64,000 nucleotides of DNA from Pseudorhodoplanes sp. (GTDB lineage Bacteria > Pseudomonadota > Alphaproteobacteria > Rhizobiales > Xanthobacteraceae), in NCBI GenBank assembly GCA_019187085.1, contig JABARS010000004.1, positions 1 to 64,000 on the forward strand, read 5' to 3'. Shown in pieces: positions 11,168 through 20,979 of the stretch. The position numbers and the translations under genes were made by a program. The notes below the pieces were generated by a model. That model searched no databases. It had not been told where the DNA came from and saw only the letters and a list, made by a program, of their open reading frames with translations. The stretch's first letter is position 1. Each line of letters begins with the position of its first letter.

Positions 11168-12823
11168 TCACTGGATTTTCGGCGGCTGGTCGAATTGCGG
11201 GATCGGCGGCAATTCGGGCGGCGCGATGTCGATCTGGATATTCTGGGGGTCGATGACCGGCCCCACGTGCTTGTAATGCATCACCATGGATGGAAAGAAG
11301 ATGACCAGTCCGACCATGATGCACTGGATCACGACGAACGGCACGGCGCCCCAATAAATCTGCCCGGTGGTGATCGGATCCATGCGCTTGCCGGTCACGC
11401 GGTCGATATAGGGTTCTTTCGGCGCGACCGAACGCAGATAGAAAAGCGCAAAGCCGAACGGCGGATGCATGAACGAGGTCTGCATGTTGACGCCGAGGAT
11501 GACGCCGAACCAGATCAGATCGATGCCAAGCCGTTCCGCGGCGGGGCCGAGCAGCGGAATGACGATGAAGGCGATCTCGAAGAAATCGAGGAAGAACGCC
11601 AGGAAGAAGACGAAGACGTTCACGAAGACCAGGAAGCCGACCTGCCCGCCGGGCAGGCTGACCAGCAATTCCTCGACCCAGCGGTGGCCGTCCACGCCGT
11701 AGAAGGTGAGCGAGAACACGCGCGCGCCGACCAGGATGAAGACGACGAACGCCGACAGTTTCGCCGTCGATTCGGCGGCCTGACGGACGAGGTCCCATGT
11801 CAGACGGCGCTTCATCATGGCGAGCGCGAGCGCGCCGACCGCGCCCATGGCGCCGCCTTCGGTCGGCGTGGCGACGCCGATGAAGATGGTGCCGAGCACG
11901 AGGAAGATGAGCGCCAGCGGCGGCACCATGACGAAAATCACCTGCTCGGCCAGGACCGAGAGCAGGCGCAGCCGTAGAAGCCGGTTCGCCAGGGCGATCG
12001 CAAACGACAGCACGACACCCACCGACATCGTCAGCACGACGAAATCGGCGCCGGCGCGCACGTTGGTCGTGCGCATGTAGAGATAGGCGGCGACGGCCGA
12101 CAGGATGATGACGACAAAAAGCGAGATGACGCCGCGGCGGCCGTCGGGTTCCTTGTAGGTCAGCGCCTCGGCGGGTAGCCCGGGTGCGGCCTTCGGATAG
12201 AAGATCGTCACAAGGAAGACATAGCTGGCATAGAGCGTCGACAGCACGAGACCGGGAATGAAAGCGCCTTCGTACATGTCGCCGACCGAGCGGCCGAGCT
12301 GGTCGGCCATCACGATGAGCACGAGCGAGGGCGGAATGATCTGGGCGAGGGTGCCGGAGGCGGCGATCACGCCGCTGGCGACACGCCGGTCGTAGCCGTA
12401 GCGCAGCATGATCGGCAGCGAGATGAGGCCCATCGAGATCACCGAGGCGGCGACCACGCCGGTGGTGGCCGCGAGCAGCGCGCCGACGAAGATCACGGCA
12501 TAGGCGAGGCCGCCGCGGATGGTGCCGAACAATTGCCCGATCGTGTCGAGTAGATCTTCGGCCATGCCCGATCGTTCGAGGATAAGGCCCATGAAGGTGA
12601 AGAAAGGAATGGCCAGCAGCGTGTCGTTCGACATTACGCCGTAGACGCGTTCCGGCAGCGCCTGCAGGAAGTTCGGTGCGAACAGTCCGAGCTCGATCCC
12701 GATCAGGCCGAAAAACAGCCCGTTTGCCGCGAGCGCAAAGGCCACCGGATAGCCGAGCAGCAGCAAGACGACGAGCGCCGCGAACATGATCGGCGCCATG
12801 TTATGGATAAAAAACTCGATCAT
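11168..12823 (-). CDS. dctM: TRAP transporter large permease DctM
   Basis: A 551-aa polytopic membrane protein of the ion-transporter superfamily. It opens with MIEFFIHNMAPIMFAALVVLLLLGYPVAFALA and has PLFxFMG-like PFFTFMGLILERSGMAEDL, GVVAASVISMGLISLPIML and the C-terminal GVNMQTSFMHPPFGFALFYLR. It is longer than common DctM proteins (about 430), with an inserted loop near 210-270 and a Pro-rich tail after 520, as in the mannitol/chloroaromatic TRAP subgroup. It drives sodium- or proton-coupled uptake of the ligand delivered by DctP. It lies 22 bp after dctQ. Confidence 0.92.
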   Translation of the reverse strand: MIEFFIHNMAPIMFAALVVLLLLGYPVAFALAANGLFFGLIGIELGLFAPNFLQALPERVYGVMSNDTLLAIPFFTFMGLILERSGMAEDLLDTIGQLFGTIRGGLAYAVIFVGALLAATTGVVAASVISMGLISLPIMLRYGYDRRVASGVIAASGTLAQIIPPSLVLIVMADQLGRSVGDMYEGAFIPGLVLSTLYASYVFLVTIFYPKAAPGLPAEALTYKEPDGRRGVISLFVVIILSAVAAYLYMRTTNVRAGADFVVLTMSVGVVLSFAIALANRLLRLRLLSVLAEQVIFVMVPPLALIFLVLGTIFIGVATPTEGGAMGAVGALALAMMKRRLTWDLVRQAAESTAKLSAFVVFILVGARVFSLTFYGVDGHRWVEELLVSLPGGQVGFLVFVNVFVFFLAFFLDFFEIAFIVIPLLGPAAERLGIDLIWFGVILGVNMQTSFMHPPFGFALFYLRSVAPKEPYIDRVTGKRMDPITTGQIYWGAVPFVVIQCIMVGLVIFFPSMVMHYKHVGPVIDPQNIQIDIAPPELPPIPQFDQPPKIQ

Positions 12824-12845
12824 CCCTCCCCCCGCGCGCCGTCTG

Positions 12846-13442
12846 CTAGTCTTTTTTGATTTCGGCGATCAGACGTTCGGCATCCGCCTCGATGGCCTGG
12901 TGCGATGACTGGCCCCGATAGGGATCGGGGATCAGCCCGCGCATCACGGCGACGCGCTTGATGAGTTCGGAGATAGCTTGCAGGAACAGAAGAAAAAATC
13001 CGATCAGCACCAGCGCCTTTGCGGGCCATTGCGGCAGCCCGCCCGCATTCATCGATTGCTCGTTGATCTCGAACGAGCGGATGAAGAACGGGTAGGAGGT
13101 GATGATCATGATGATCGTGAGCGGCAGCAGGAAGATCGAGTGCCCCACCACGTCGATGATGTTGCGGGCGCGCTGGGAAAACGCGCTGTTCACGATATCG
13201 ATGCGGATGTGTTCATTTGAAATCAGCGTCCAGGGCGAGCACAGAAGGAAAATGATGCTGAAAATGATCCACTGAAGCTCAAGCCACGCGTTGGACGAGG
13301 TATCGAATATCTTGCGAACGGTGGCATTGGTCGCCGAGATCAGCACGACCACAAGGACGAGCCAGGAAAGCCATTTTCCCAGCCGGATGTTGAGCGCGTC
13401 GATGGCGCGGCTCAGCGCAATGAATTGTTGCACGGTGCTCAT
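12846..13442 (-). CDS. dctQ: TRAP transporter small permease DctQ
   Basis: A 198-aa membrane protein with four hydrophobic segments (WLSWLVLVVVLISATNATV, WIIFSIIFLLCSPWTLI, IFLLPLTIIMIITSYPFFI, ALVLIGFFLLFLQAI) and the DctQ-type stretch NEHIRIDIV. A longer frame begins at 13511, but GGGAGGGGAT directly before the ATG at 13442 fixes the start. It is the first gene of the minus-strand dctQM unit facing dctP. Bases 13443-13706, upstream, hold no gene that I can support. Confidence 0.88.
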   Translation of the reverse strand: MSTVQQFIALSRAIDALNIRLGKWLSWLVLVVVLISATNATVRKIFDTSSNAWLELQWIIFSIIFLLCSPWTLISNEHIRIDIVNSAFSQRARNIIDVVGHSIFLLPLTIIMIITSYPFFIRSFEINEQSMNAGGLPQWPAKALVLIGFFLLFLQAISELIKRVAVMRGLIPDPYRGQSSHQAIEADAERLIAEIKKD

Positions 13443-13706
13443 CCCCTCCCGCGCCGGCAGCGAACCGTGAAGTCGCCGTCGGTGCCTGCCCGGCCCATTT
13501 GTCCCGCTCATGGGTTCCAGAAGGCCACCTTAATCCAGACAGTGCCGCGGGCGTCAATGGAAAGTTTGGCCATCGACGACGATGCGGCGCACGGATTGAG
13601 GCCTGGGCTGCGGACGCAAGATTCGTAGCGTGTGCGTAGCATTGGCGTAAATTTGCTGCGTCGGAAAGCAGTCGAGTTCCGTGCCCGGTCGTTGCCGGGT
13701 CGTGCC

Positions 13707-14603
13707 TCAGCGAGGCGCCGGCGGGATCTGGAATGAATGCCGCCGCACCGCCTCCCGATGCAGGGTGTAGAGGCCGCTCGCCACGATCAGGGCCGCGCCG
13801 AATGCCGACCAGCCGTCGGGGATTTCACCGAAGGCGATGAATCCCGCGATGCCACCCCACAGCAACAGCGTGTAGCGGAACGGTGAGACGATGGAGATGT
13901 CGACGCCCCGGAATGCGTGCACCATCAGATAGGTTCCGCCGGCCACGAACAGCGACGCCACGAGGACGAGGCCCGCCGGCACGATCTCCGGCAATTGCCA
14001 GCTCTCGTTCAGGCCCACGGTAAGCCCGCAGCCGATGGCGGCGAGCGCGCCTGCGAAACTGACCGTCACTGCCGGCACTGCGAGATTGATCCGCGCGGTC
14101 ATCAGGTCGCGCATTGCCGAGAACAGGGCCGCGGCCACGCCGAGCAGCGCCCAGATATCGAGCGTTCCGGGCGTCGGCTTGACCACGAACAGCGCCCCGA
14201 TCAGCCCGAGGATGACCGCCGACCAGCGCCGCCACCCGACCTGCTCGCGCAGGAAGACCACCGCCATCGCGGTCATCATCAGCGGCGCCGACAGGAGGAT
14301 GGCGACGAGATCGGCCATGTGCATGTGAACGAGCGCGGTCACGAAGCAGGCCGAGGCGAGCGCCTCGACGAGTGCGCGCGCCGCCACGCGCGGGGAGGCG
14401 GCGAGCGGCAGGGTGCCGAGCTGGCGCATCGCCGCGAGTGCGAGCGTGAAGACGCACAGCGTGATCACCCCGCGCAGGAACAGGATTTGCCCGACCGGCA
14501 ATTGCTGTCCGGCGGCCTTGATGAGGGCGTCGTTGACCGCGAACGCCGCCATTGCGGCGGTCAAGGCGGCGATGCCGCGACGATTGGCGCCGGCGTCGGC
14601 CAC
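13707..14603 (-). CDS. EamA/DMT-family transporter
   Basis: A 298-aa protein with ten predicted membrane segments arranged as two EamA repeats of five. FAVNDALIKAAGQQLPVGQILFLRG is the start of repeat one, and the second repeat has FRYTLLLWGGIAGFIAFGEIPD, the usual late-EamA pattern. The family exports amino acids, metabolites or drugs; the substrate is unknown. Translation probably starts at the GTG at 14603, with GGAG six to nine bases upstream. It lies 33 bp downstream of moaA's 3' end on the opposite-reading order (both minus strand; moaA is upstream), so cotranscription with moaA is possible. Confidence 0.85.
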   Translation of the reverse strand: MADAGANRRGIAALTAAMAAFAVNDALIKAAGQQLPVGQILFLRGVITLCVFTLALAAMRQLGTLPLAASPRVAARALVEALASACFVTALVHMHMADLVAILLSAPLMMTAMAVVFLREQVGWRRWSAVILGLIGALFVVKPTPGTLDIWALLGVAAALFSAMRDLMTARINLAVPAVTVSFAGALAAIGCGLTVGLNESWQLPEIVPAGLVLVASLFVAGGTYLMVHAFRGVDISIVSPFRYTLLLWGGIAGFIAFGEIPDGWSAFGAALIVASGLYTLHREAVRRHSFQIPPAPR

Positions 14604-14636
14604 GCAATTCTCCGGGGAGGCGGGGAGGAATGTGGA

Positions 14637-15689
14637 TCAGCCGCCGGTGACGCTCATATGACGGCCCACCGCCGGCTGCTGGTTGCGGCGGTCGATCACG
14701 AAGTCATGGCCTTTCGGTTTGCGCAGGATGGCCTCGTCGATGGCCGCATGCAGCAGATCGTCGGATTCGGAGGCGCGCATCGGCGCGCGCAGGTCGGCGG
14801 CGTCGTCCTGGCCGAGGCACATGAAGAGCGTCCCGGTGCAGGTGAGGCGGACGCGGTTGCACGACTCGCAGAAATTATGCGTCAGCGGCGTGATGAAGCC
14901 GAGCCGGCCGCCGGTCTCGGCAATGCGCACATAGCGCGCCGGTCCGCCGGTGCGGTCGGGAATGTCCTGCATCGAATAGCGGCTTGTCAGCCGCGAGCGC
15001 ACGAGCGACAGCGGCAGATATTGGTCGAGCCGGCCTTCGCCGACATCGCCCATGGGCATCACCTCGATAAGCGTCATGTCCATGCCGCGGCCGTGCGCCC
15101 AGTCGATCAGTTCGGGAATCTCGTCTTCGTTGACGCCCTTGAGCGCGACCGCATTGACCTTGACGGCGAGCCCGGCCGCCTGGGCGGCGTCGATGCCGTT
15201 GAGCACGTTCTTCAGGTCGCCCCAGCGGGTGATGGTGCGGAACTTTTCGGCATCGAGCGTGTCGATCGACACGTTCACCCGCCGCACGCCGCAGGCGTAA
15301 AGGTCGGCGGCGAATTTCGTAAGCTGCGAGCCGTTCGTCGTCAGCGTGATCTCGTCGAGCGCGCCCGACTGCAGATGGCGCGACAGCGACGAGAACAGGT
15401 TCATGATCCCGCGCCGCACCAGCGGCTCGCCGCCGGTCAGCCGCAGCTTGCGCACGCCGCGCTCTACGAAGGCGCTGCATACGCGGTCGATTTCTTCCAG
15501 CGTGAGCAGGTCGGCCTTGGGCAGGAACGTCATGTGTTCCGACATGCAATAGACGCAGCGGAAATCGCACCGGTCGGTCACGGAGACGCGCAAATAGGTG
15601 ATCGAGCGCCCGAACGGGTCGCGGATGATGCGTCCCGGCTTCGAGGCGCGCGGGGCATCGGAGGCTGTCTCGACGATCTTGTTATTCAT
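14637..15689 (-). CDS. moaA: GTP 3',8-cyclase MoaA
   Basis: A 350-aa radical-SAM enzyme for the first step of molybdenum cofactor synthesis (GTP to 3',8-cyclo-7,8-dihydro-GTP). The N-terminal cluster motif CDFRCVYC and the C-terminal second-cluster motif [14 protein letters not shown]...C are complete, LTGGEPLVR follows the SAM strand, and the protein ends in Gly-Gly as active MoaA does. The start at 15689 follows a weak CTGGA site; upstream in-frame sequence to 15845 lacks MoaA character. No other moa gene is in the window. It is divergent from the DUF971 gene. Confidence 0.95.
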   Translation of the reverse strand: MNNKIVETASDAPRASKPGRIIRDPFGRSITYLRVSVTDRCDFRCVYCMSEHMTFLPKADLLTLEEIDRVCSAFVERGVRKLRLTGGEPLVRRGIMNLFSSLSRHLQSGALDEITLTTNGSQLTKFAADLYACGVRRVNVSIDTLDAEKFRTITRWGDLKNVLNGIDAAQAAGLAVKVNAVALKGVNEDEIPELIDWAHGRGMDMTLIEVMPMGDVGEGRLDQYLPLSLVRSRLTSRYSMQDIPDRTGGPARYVRIAETGGRLGFITPLTHNFCESCNRVRLTCTGTLFMCLGQDDAADLRAPMRASESDDLLHAAIDEAILRKPKGHDFVIDRRNQQPAVGRHMSVTGG

Positions 15690-15732
15690 TTCCAGGCTGC
15701 GTTTTCCGATGGTTTTTATAATTATCCAAAGC

Positions 15733-15762
15733 AGGATATCGCTTCTTGGTGCCTTGTGACAA
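15733..15762 (-). promoter_or_regulatory. Candidate sigma-70-type promoter for moaA
   Basis: Reading the minus strand, TTGTCA (15762-15757) and TATCCT (15738-15733) are 18 bp apart, with the moaA ATG 44 bases further. Four to five of six consensus bases match in each box, so this is a fair but untested candidate. Confidence 0.4.
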
Positions 15763-15868
15763 ATCAAGCGCAGGGGTCCGGAAGACGTGTCCGGAACCGA
15801 CGGGGCAGGCCGGGTTCCCGTGGTGCAGCAAGGCCTTACCGCCAATCCAGTCCCGGCAGGAGATAGCT

Positions 15869-16249
15869 ATGAATGTGGCGGATACCAGCCCATGGCCGAC
15901 CGAATTGCGGCTTGCCAAAGACCGCAAATCCCTCACCGTCGCCTTCGACAATGGCGAGCGCCATGTGCTGTCCGCAGAATACCTGCGCGTAAAAAGCCCG
16001 AGTGCCGAGGTCCAGGGACACTCGCCGGACGAGCGCAAGACCGTTCCCGGCAAGCGGGACGTCATGATTCTGGAAGTGCTCCCGGTTGGCAACTATGCCG
16101 TGCGGCTGATGTTCGACGACATGCACTCGACCGGCATCTATAGCTGGGAGTATCTGGCCGAGCTCGGCCGCGATTTCGAGCGCTACTGGCAGGATTATGT
16201 CGACGAGCTTGCCGCCAAGGGCCTGAGCCGCGACCCGGTCCGTCGCTGA
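15869..16249 (+). CDS. DUF971 family protein
   Basis: A 126-aa protein. WPTELRLAKDRKSLTVAFDNG and HVLSAEYLRVKSPSAEVQGH are the DUF971 opening (the fold also forms the N-terminal domain of gamma-butyrobetaine hydroxylase), and SWEYLAELGRDF is its conserved end. Stand-alone DUF971 proteins are small, and some relatives are linked to Fe-S or MinD-type ATPase proteins, but the role is not established. CAGGAGA five bases before the ATG at 15869 sets the start. Divergent from moaA, with a shared 180-bp intergenic region. Confidence 0.82.
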   Translation: MNVADTSPWPTELRLAKDRKSLTVAFDNGERHVLSAEYLRVKSPSAEVQGHSPDERKTVPGKRDVMILEVLPVGNYAVRLMFDDMHSTGIYSWEYLAELGRDFERYWQDYVDELAAKGLSRDPVRR

Positions 16250-16337
16250 CCGGAACGGGCGCGCCGGACACGAAAGCGATGCGCGAGGCGCCGCCAGATG
16301 GCCGCCCCGCGATCCGCGGTCCCCGCGGGACTCGGGA

Positions 16338-16955
16338 CTATTGCTGGACGATGACCCTGGTGCCGACCTTGACGCGGTTATAGAGGTCGATCACGTCCTC
16401 GTTGGTCAGCCGGAAGCATCCCGAGGACACCGCCTGTCCGATGGTCTCCGGCTCGTTCGAGCCGTGGATGCGATACAGCGTCGATCCCAGATACATGGCG
16501 CGCGCGCCCAGCGGATTGTCCGGCCCGCCGGGCATGTAGCGCGGCAAATCGGGGCGGCGGCGCAGCATCTGTTCGGGGGGCGTCCAGTCCGGCCATTCGC
16601 GCTTTGCGGTGACCGTCTTCACGCCGCTCCAGGTGAAGCCGTCGCGCCCGACCCCGATCCCGTAGCGCAGCGCGCGCCCTTCGCCGAGCAGGAGATAGAG
16701 CCGCCGCTCGCGCGTATTGATGATGACCGTGCCGGGTTTTTCGGGGCTCGAATAGCTGACGGTGGTGCGTGGCACCGGCGATCCGCCGAACAGGCTGAAG
16801 AGCCTGTTGCGCGGCGCGCCGCCGGTATAGCGCTCTTCCGGGTCGTTCTGGAAATAGGGGAAGGGCTGCTGCGCGGAGGTCTGCGCCAGCGCGGAGGTGC
16901 CGGCGCCGCAAATCGTTGCGGCCAACAGAAACGCGAACAAAGCAAGCGCTTGCAT
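16338..16955 (-). CDS. L,D-transpeptidase (YkuD domain), secreted
   Basis: A 205-aa protein with a signal peptide (1-24, ending SALAQ). The YkuD domain starts near residue 75 (GTVIINTRERRLYLLLGEGRA), and has YRIHGSNEPETIGQ with His164 and SSGCFRLTNEDVIDLY with catalytic Cys180. These enzymes make 3-3 cross-links in peptidoglycan or attach outer-membrane lipoproteins to it, and resist most beta-lactams. The start at 16955 gives a proper signal peptide; the much longer frame upstream is a shadow of the dehydrogenase gene. It is divergent from that gene. Confidence 0.92.
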   Translation of the reverse strand: MQALALFAFLLAATICGAGTSALAQTSAQQPFPYFQNDPEERYTGGAPRNRLFSLFGGSPVPRTTVSYSSPEKPGTVIINTRERRLYLLLGEGRALRYGIGVGRDGFTWSGVKTVTAKREWPDWTPPEQMLRRRPDLPRYMPGGPDNPLGARAMYLGSTLYRIHGSNEPETIGQAVSSGCFRLTNEDVIDLYNRVKVGTRVIVQQ

Positions 16956-17153
16956 ATTCAATCCTTCAGGTGCCGTGGATGATGGAGGCCGGACGGGATC
17001 GCAGGCAGTGTACCTACGGGCTTTCCCGTGAGAAGAGAACATCTTGCCGGGGTGAATCAACATTTGGCGATGTCGCAGCCGGCCCTGGGCGCCTCGAGGG
17101 AACGGGGCCGGTCCCGCAGGTTCGCCGATACCGGCCGGAAAGGCGCAAAAGGC

Positions 17154-18230
17154 ATGAAGACCTACAGGATCGCGGCCATCCCTGGCGACGGAATCGGAAC
17201 CGAGGTCGTCGCCGCGGGGATCGAGGTGCTGCAGGCGGTGGCAAGGCGCGAGGCGGCCTTCGCGCTCGAGGTCGAGCGTTTCGACTGGGGCGGGGAATAC
17301 TACAAGCAGCACGGCCGCATGATGCCGGAGAACGGCCGCGACCTGATCAGGAACCATGACGCGATCCTGTTCGGCTCGGCGGGGCATCCCGACATTCCGG
17401 ACCATGTCACGCTCTGGGGCTTGCGGCTCGCGATCTGCCAGCCGTTCGACCAGTACGCGAACGTGCGGCCGACCCGCATCCTGCCCGGCATCGTGTCGCC
17501 GCTGCGCGGCGTGACCGACAGGGAGCTCGACTGGGTCATCGTCCGGGAGAATTCGGAAGGCGAATATGCCGGCGTCGGCGGGCGGGCGCATCGGGGCTCG
17601 CCGCTCGAGGTTGCGACCGACGTCGCCATGTTCACGCGTGCGGGCGTCGAGCGCATCATGCGCTATGCGTTCGGTCTGGCGCGGTCGCGGCCGCGCAAGC
17701 TTCTGACCGTGGTCACGAAGTCGAATGCGCAGCGCCACGCCATGGTGATGTGGGACGAGATCGCGGCCGCGGTCGGAGCCGAATTTCCCGACGTCACCTG
17801 GGACCGGATGCTCGTCGATGCGATGACCGTGCGCATGGTGATGCGGCCGCGGACGCTCGACACCATCGTGGCGACCAACCTGCACGCCGACATCCTCTCC
17901 GATCTGGCGGCAGCCCTGGCCGGCTCGCTCGGCATCGCGCCGACCGCCAACATCAATCCGGAGCGGACGTTTCCCTCGATGTTCGAGCCGATCCACGGTT
18001 CGGCCTTCGACATCGTGGGGAAGGGGATCGCCAATCCGGTCGGTACGTTCTGGTCGTCTGTCATGATGCTGGAGCATCTCGGCGAGCGGAGTGCGGCGGC
18101 CCGCCTCATGAAGGCGGTCGAGCGGGTGACCGCCGATCCGCGCCTGCACACGCCCGATCTCGGCGGCAGCGCGCGCACGCGCGATGTCACTGCCGGCGTG
18201 ATTGCGGCCATCGAGGGAGCGAACGACTGA
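17154..18230 (+). CDS. ttuC: Tartrate dehydrogenase / decarboxylase family (IPMDH-like)
   Basis: A 358-aa member of the isocitrate/isopropylmalate dehydrogenase superfamily. KTYRIAAIPGDGIGTEVV is the N-terminal block, followed by FDQYANVRPTRILPGI, VIVRENSEGEYAGVGG, a Lys-containing VTKSNAQRH, and the metal-binding DRMLVDAMTVRMVMRP, ATNLHADILSDLAA and FEPIHGSAFDI. The substitutions and length are those of tartrate dehydrogenase (TtuC/YeaU), which acts on tartrate or D-malate with NAD and Mn. No leuCD genes are nearby, which argues against leucine synthesis. ATG 17154 follows an AAGG-type site; earlier in-frame residues are not family-like. Confidence 0.87.
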   Translation: MKTYRIAAIPGDGIGTEVVAAGIEVLQAVARREAAFALEVERFDWGGEYYKQHGRMMPENGRDLIRNHDAILFGSAGHPDIPDHVTLWGLRLAICQPFDQYANVRPTRILPGIVSPLRGVTDRELDWVIVRENSEGEYAGVGGRAHRGSPLEVATDVAMFTRAGVERIMRYAFGLARSRPRKLLTVVTKSNAQRHAMVMWDEIAAAVGAEFPDVTWDRMLVDAMTVRMVMRPRTLDTIVATNLHADILSDLAAALAGSLGIAPTANINPERTFPSMFEPIHGSAFDIVGKGIANPVGTFWSSVMMLEHLGERSAAARLMKAVERVTADPRLHTPDLGGSARTRDVTAGVIAAIEGAND

Positions 18231-18310
18231 GCGATCCACGCACGCCGGCAATGGTGGTGCGCAGCCGTCAGAATCGTTTGGAAAAAGCCGAGCAGATTCA
18301 ATGCGGGGAA

Positions 18311-18385
18311 TGGTGGGCGCTGTAGGGATTGAACCTACGACCTCTCCCGTGTGAAGGGAACGCTCTCCCGCTGAGCTAAGCGCCC
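18311..18385 (-). tRNA. tRNA-Val (anticodon CAC)
   Basis: The minus strand folds into a complete cloverleaf of 72 nt plus an encoded 3' CCA. The acceptor stem is GGGCGCT/AGCGCCC, the D arm GCTC/GAGC, the anticodon stem TTCCC/GGGAG with loop TTCACAC and anticodon CAC, and the T arm GTAGG/CCTAC with loop TTCAATC. CAC reads GUG valine codons. It lies between the tartrate dehydrogenase and lipoprotein genes; no integrase or attachment-site repeat is visible beside it. Confidence 0.97.
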
Positions 18386-18497
18386 GTTGCGCGACCGAGG
18401 TTTACGGAAGCCCTGCTTGAGGGTCAAGCGATGTGGTCGCGGACAGGCCGTTTAGTAAGCCGCATGCCGGAAATCCGGCCGGTCAGCCAGGCTTGGT

Positions 18498-19013
18498 TCA
18501 GCGAACCTGGCCCGGCGCGGCCGGCGGGGGCGGCCATGCGGTCGAGCCGGACGGCGGGGGGGCCGCGGCCGGAGGCGGCATTGCCGGCTGCGCGGGAGCG
18601 GTTTCGGCCGCTGGCGCCCGGGCCGGACGTGCGGGGCGCGCCGGAGCGGTGCGCCGCGGGGCAGGCGCCGCTTCAAGCTCGGCGACAACCGGGCTCGGAT
18701 TGAAACGCGGAGACGGAGTGGTCGTGCCCGCTTCGCCGTCGGCGCGAAGATCGTCCGGCGGAACGAGCTTCACCGGTACGGTCTGCGGCTTGTACCCCTT
18801 GAGCGTATAGGTTGCGACCAGATCGGCCGCCGGCACGGCGAGCGCACACGGCGTCTTGCAGGTCTGGCCGCCGGAGGTCTTGACCTCGGCGCCGGCCGGC
18901 TCGGATTCGAATTGCAGGGTGAGCGTGGGGGTCGCCGACTTCAGTGCATCGGAGCCGGAGGCGCAGCCCGCCACCGCCAAACCGCAAGCCAAGATCGCAA
19001 GAACCCGTCCCAT
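18498..19013 (-). CDS. Lipoprotein with PEGA-like domain and Pro/Ala-rich tail
   Basis: A 171-aa protein. The signal sequence ends in the lipobox AVAGC, so Cys17 should be lipidated. Residues 30-88 (TLQFESEPAGAEVKTSGG, a CKTPCAL disulfide-like pair, LKGYKPQTVPVKL) look like a PEGA domain, a small beta-sheet found in surface and envelope proteins. The last 80 residues are Pro/Ala/Arg-rich and probably disordered, which could reach through or along the peptidoglycan. The start at 19013 is chosen because it gives the lipoprotein signal; the upstream extension to 19094 does not. Confidence 0.78.
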   Translation of the reverse strand: MGRVLAILACGLAVAGCASGSDALKSATPTLTLQFESEPAGAEVKTSGGQTCKTPCALAVPAADLVATYTLKGYKPQTVPVKLVPPDDLRADGEAGTTTPSPRFNPSPVVAELEAAPAPRRTAPARPARPARAPAAETAPAQPAMPPPAAAPPPSGSTAWPPPPAAPGQVR

Positions 19014-19147
19014 GTCGCTTCCTTCGGCTTGCGTCGCGGGACCGCCGCGCCCAAGCGCCGTCGAAAACATACGAGGCTGCTCGTACGCATGCAACTTAAT
19101 GAAATAATAGGGTTAACGCGGCTTTTTTCAGGCCCGCAGGCTGCGGC

Positions 19148-20920
19148 CTAGAGGCGGTAGGCACAGCGGAATGCACCCCAATGCTGCCCCAGAACCCGGA
19201 TCGGGACGGCAATCTCGCGCATCATGACCGTGACGCCGCCGCCCATGTCGCGCGGATAGTTCTGGATGAGGTACGGGCGTACGTTGCGGGCCGAGCACAG
19301 GCCGGCGCGGTCGTCGAAAATGCGGCGGTTGCGGCAATTGGCGGTGTTCCAGGTTACGTCGTCCGGTCGCTGCGGATGCGAGTAGATCTTATTGTGCACC
19401 GGCAGGTAGCCGTTGCGGTCGACGGCCGCGCAGAAAAACATCTGCTTGTCGGACTGAAGCAGCGGTTCCTGGATCAGGGGCAGGATGCGCTCCAGCGCGT
19501 CGAGGAAGCGCGTGCGGAACTGCTGCGGATTGGTCCCCTCGATCGGCACATACTGATTGTCGAACAGGTCGCTGCGCGCAAGGACGCGGTCCGACACCGC
19601 CTTCTCCATGGCTTCGGCGATGCGTGAGGCCGCACTGGCCGCACGGTCGATATATTCGCGGTTCTCCTCGCGGATCGATTGCAGCTTGGCGTGCAGCGCC
19701 GAGCGGACCTCGGCGCTCATCTCGCTTGCCTTCAGATGCAGCCCGAGAGACGAGCGGCCAACGAGGCGCACGCGCGCCTGTCCGATCGACTGGATGTCGG
19801 CGGTCATGTCGCTGCCGACCGGGATCTGTTCGGCGCCGCCGGCGCGGACCAGAAGGCCGCCTTCCGACAGGTCGAGCGTCTGGCCGGCGGTCGTGGCCGC
19901 GCCGTGTCGCAGCGTCACCTTCAACTCGCACGGCAGGCGGTCGTGCAGGCGGCGATCGCCGAATTCGGTCTGCCGCAGCAGCATGACGAAGCGCGTGCGC
20001 AGCTTTTCGGCGGTGTCGGCGGCTTCCTTGCCGGAACGGTCGACCGCCTCGCTATGGCTCGTGGCGTCGACGGCGGTGGCGGCGATGTCCTTGGCGCCGT
20101 CGGCGACGCTGGCGATGAATTGCGAGGTCTCTCCCGCCGTGCGCGCAAGCTCGTTGGTGGTGGCCTGCTGCTGGTCGACGGAGGCCGCCACCGCAGTGAA
20201 AACCGGGCGGATGGCGTCGATGGCGGTCGCGACATTGGCGAGCGCGTCGATCGACTGGGCGGCATTGTGCTGCAATAGCTCGATCTTGCGGGTGATCTCG
20301 TCGGTCGCCTTCTGGGTCTGGCCGGACAGCGCCTTGACCTCGTTGGCGACCACGGCAAAGCCGCGGCCGGCCTCGCCGGCGCGGGCAGCCTCGATCGTGG
20401 CGTTGAGCGCGAGCAGGTTGGTCTGCTTGGCGATCGAGGCGATCAGGTTGATGACCTGGCCGATCTCGCCCGACGACGATTTGAGGCCGTCGATGGACAG
20501 GCTCGCGGCCTTCGCCGCCTCGGTCGCGCCATTGGTCAGGTCGCCGGCTTCGCGCACCTGGCGCAGGATTTCATTGGCGGAGCTTGCGAACTCTTCTGTC
20601 GCGGTGGCGAGCTGCGCCGCGTCTTCCTTGACGTTGACGGTCTTGGTGGCGAGCGCTTCGCTGTGCTCGCGGATCGAAACGAGCGCGGAAGCCGAGGACT
20701 GGATGCCGGTGCGGACCGCATCGGAGGTGCGGTGCACGTCGCGGATCATCGCCGACAGGTCGGCTTCCAGAAGGTCGATCGTCTCGCGGATGGCCTTGAT
20801 GCGGCTGCTGTAGTCGTCGTCGACGGTCGGGACAATGGATGGAGCGGCAGGCGTGCTGTCCGCTAATGCGTCTGCGGCGTTCGCGTTGCCGCTGGCACGG
20901 TTGAAAATTCCGAGGCGCAT
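19148..20920 (-). CDS. Soluble methyl-accepting chemotaxis-type protein with PilZ domain
   Basis: A 590-aa protein without membrane segments, so a cytoplasmic receptor. Residues 40-315 are the helical signalling (MA) domain; the hairpin tip that contacts CheA/CheW is at about 155-200 ([24 protein letters not shown] is the core). Residues 320-400 look like PilZ: R324-x3-R328 and DLSEGG at 350-355 are the c-di-GMP-binding motifs. Residues 455-590 form a third domain ([20 protein letters not shown], [24 protein letters not shown]) that recurs at the C-terminus of rhizobial chemoreceptors and resembles a PAS/Cache sensor. The order signalling-PilZ-sensor is unusual. A perfect CtrA-type box lies 60 bases upstream. 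Confidence 0.85.
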   Translation of the reverse strand: MRLGIFNRASGNANAADALADSTPAAPSIVPTVDDDYSSRIKAIRETIDLLEADLSAMIRDVHRTSDAVRTGIQSSASALVSIREHSEALATKTVNVKEDAAQLATATEEFASSANEILRQVREAGDLTNGATEAAKAASLSIDGLKSSSGEIGQVINLIASIAKQTNLLALNATIEAARAGEAGRGFAVVANEVKALSGQTQKATDEITRKIELLQHNAAQSIDALANVATAIDAIRPVFTAVAASVDQQQATTNELARTAGETSQFIASVADGAKDIAATAVDATSHSEAVDRSGKEAADTAEKLRTRFVMLLRQTEFGDRRLHDRLPCELKVTLRHGAATTAGQTLDLSEGGLLVRAGGAEQIPVGSDMTADIQSIGQARVRLVGRSSLGLHLKASEMSAEVRSALHAKLQSIREENREYIDRAASAASRIAEAMEKAVSDRVLARSDLFDNQYVPIEGTNPQQFRTRFLDALERILPLIQEPLLQSDKQMFFCAAVDRNGYLPVHNKIYSHPQRPDDVTWNTANCRNRRIFDDRAGLCSARNVRPYLIQNYPRDMGGGVTVMMREIAVPIRVLGQHWGAFRCAYRL

Positions 20921-20979
20921 GGCGTACCTACAATCTAGATAGTAATAATGTGGAGCTCCTTTATTTGGGGGCGTTATGG

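Noticed and set aside
13917..15866. 649-aa plus-strand frame across the EamA and moaA region
   Set aside because: It is antisense to two clear genes and made of His/Arg/Gly-rich sequence; no start site or domain supports it.
15690..15868. Possible molybdenum-cofactor riboswitch before moaA
   Set aside because: The gap is short, with no conserved riboswitch stems that I can recognise; a plain promoter explains it.
18311..18430. tRNA-Val as an integration site of a genomic island
   Set aside because: No integrase, no repeat of the tRNA 3' end in the neighbourhood, and no change in gene type around it.
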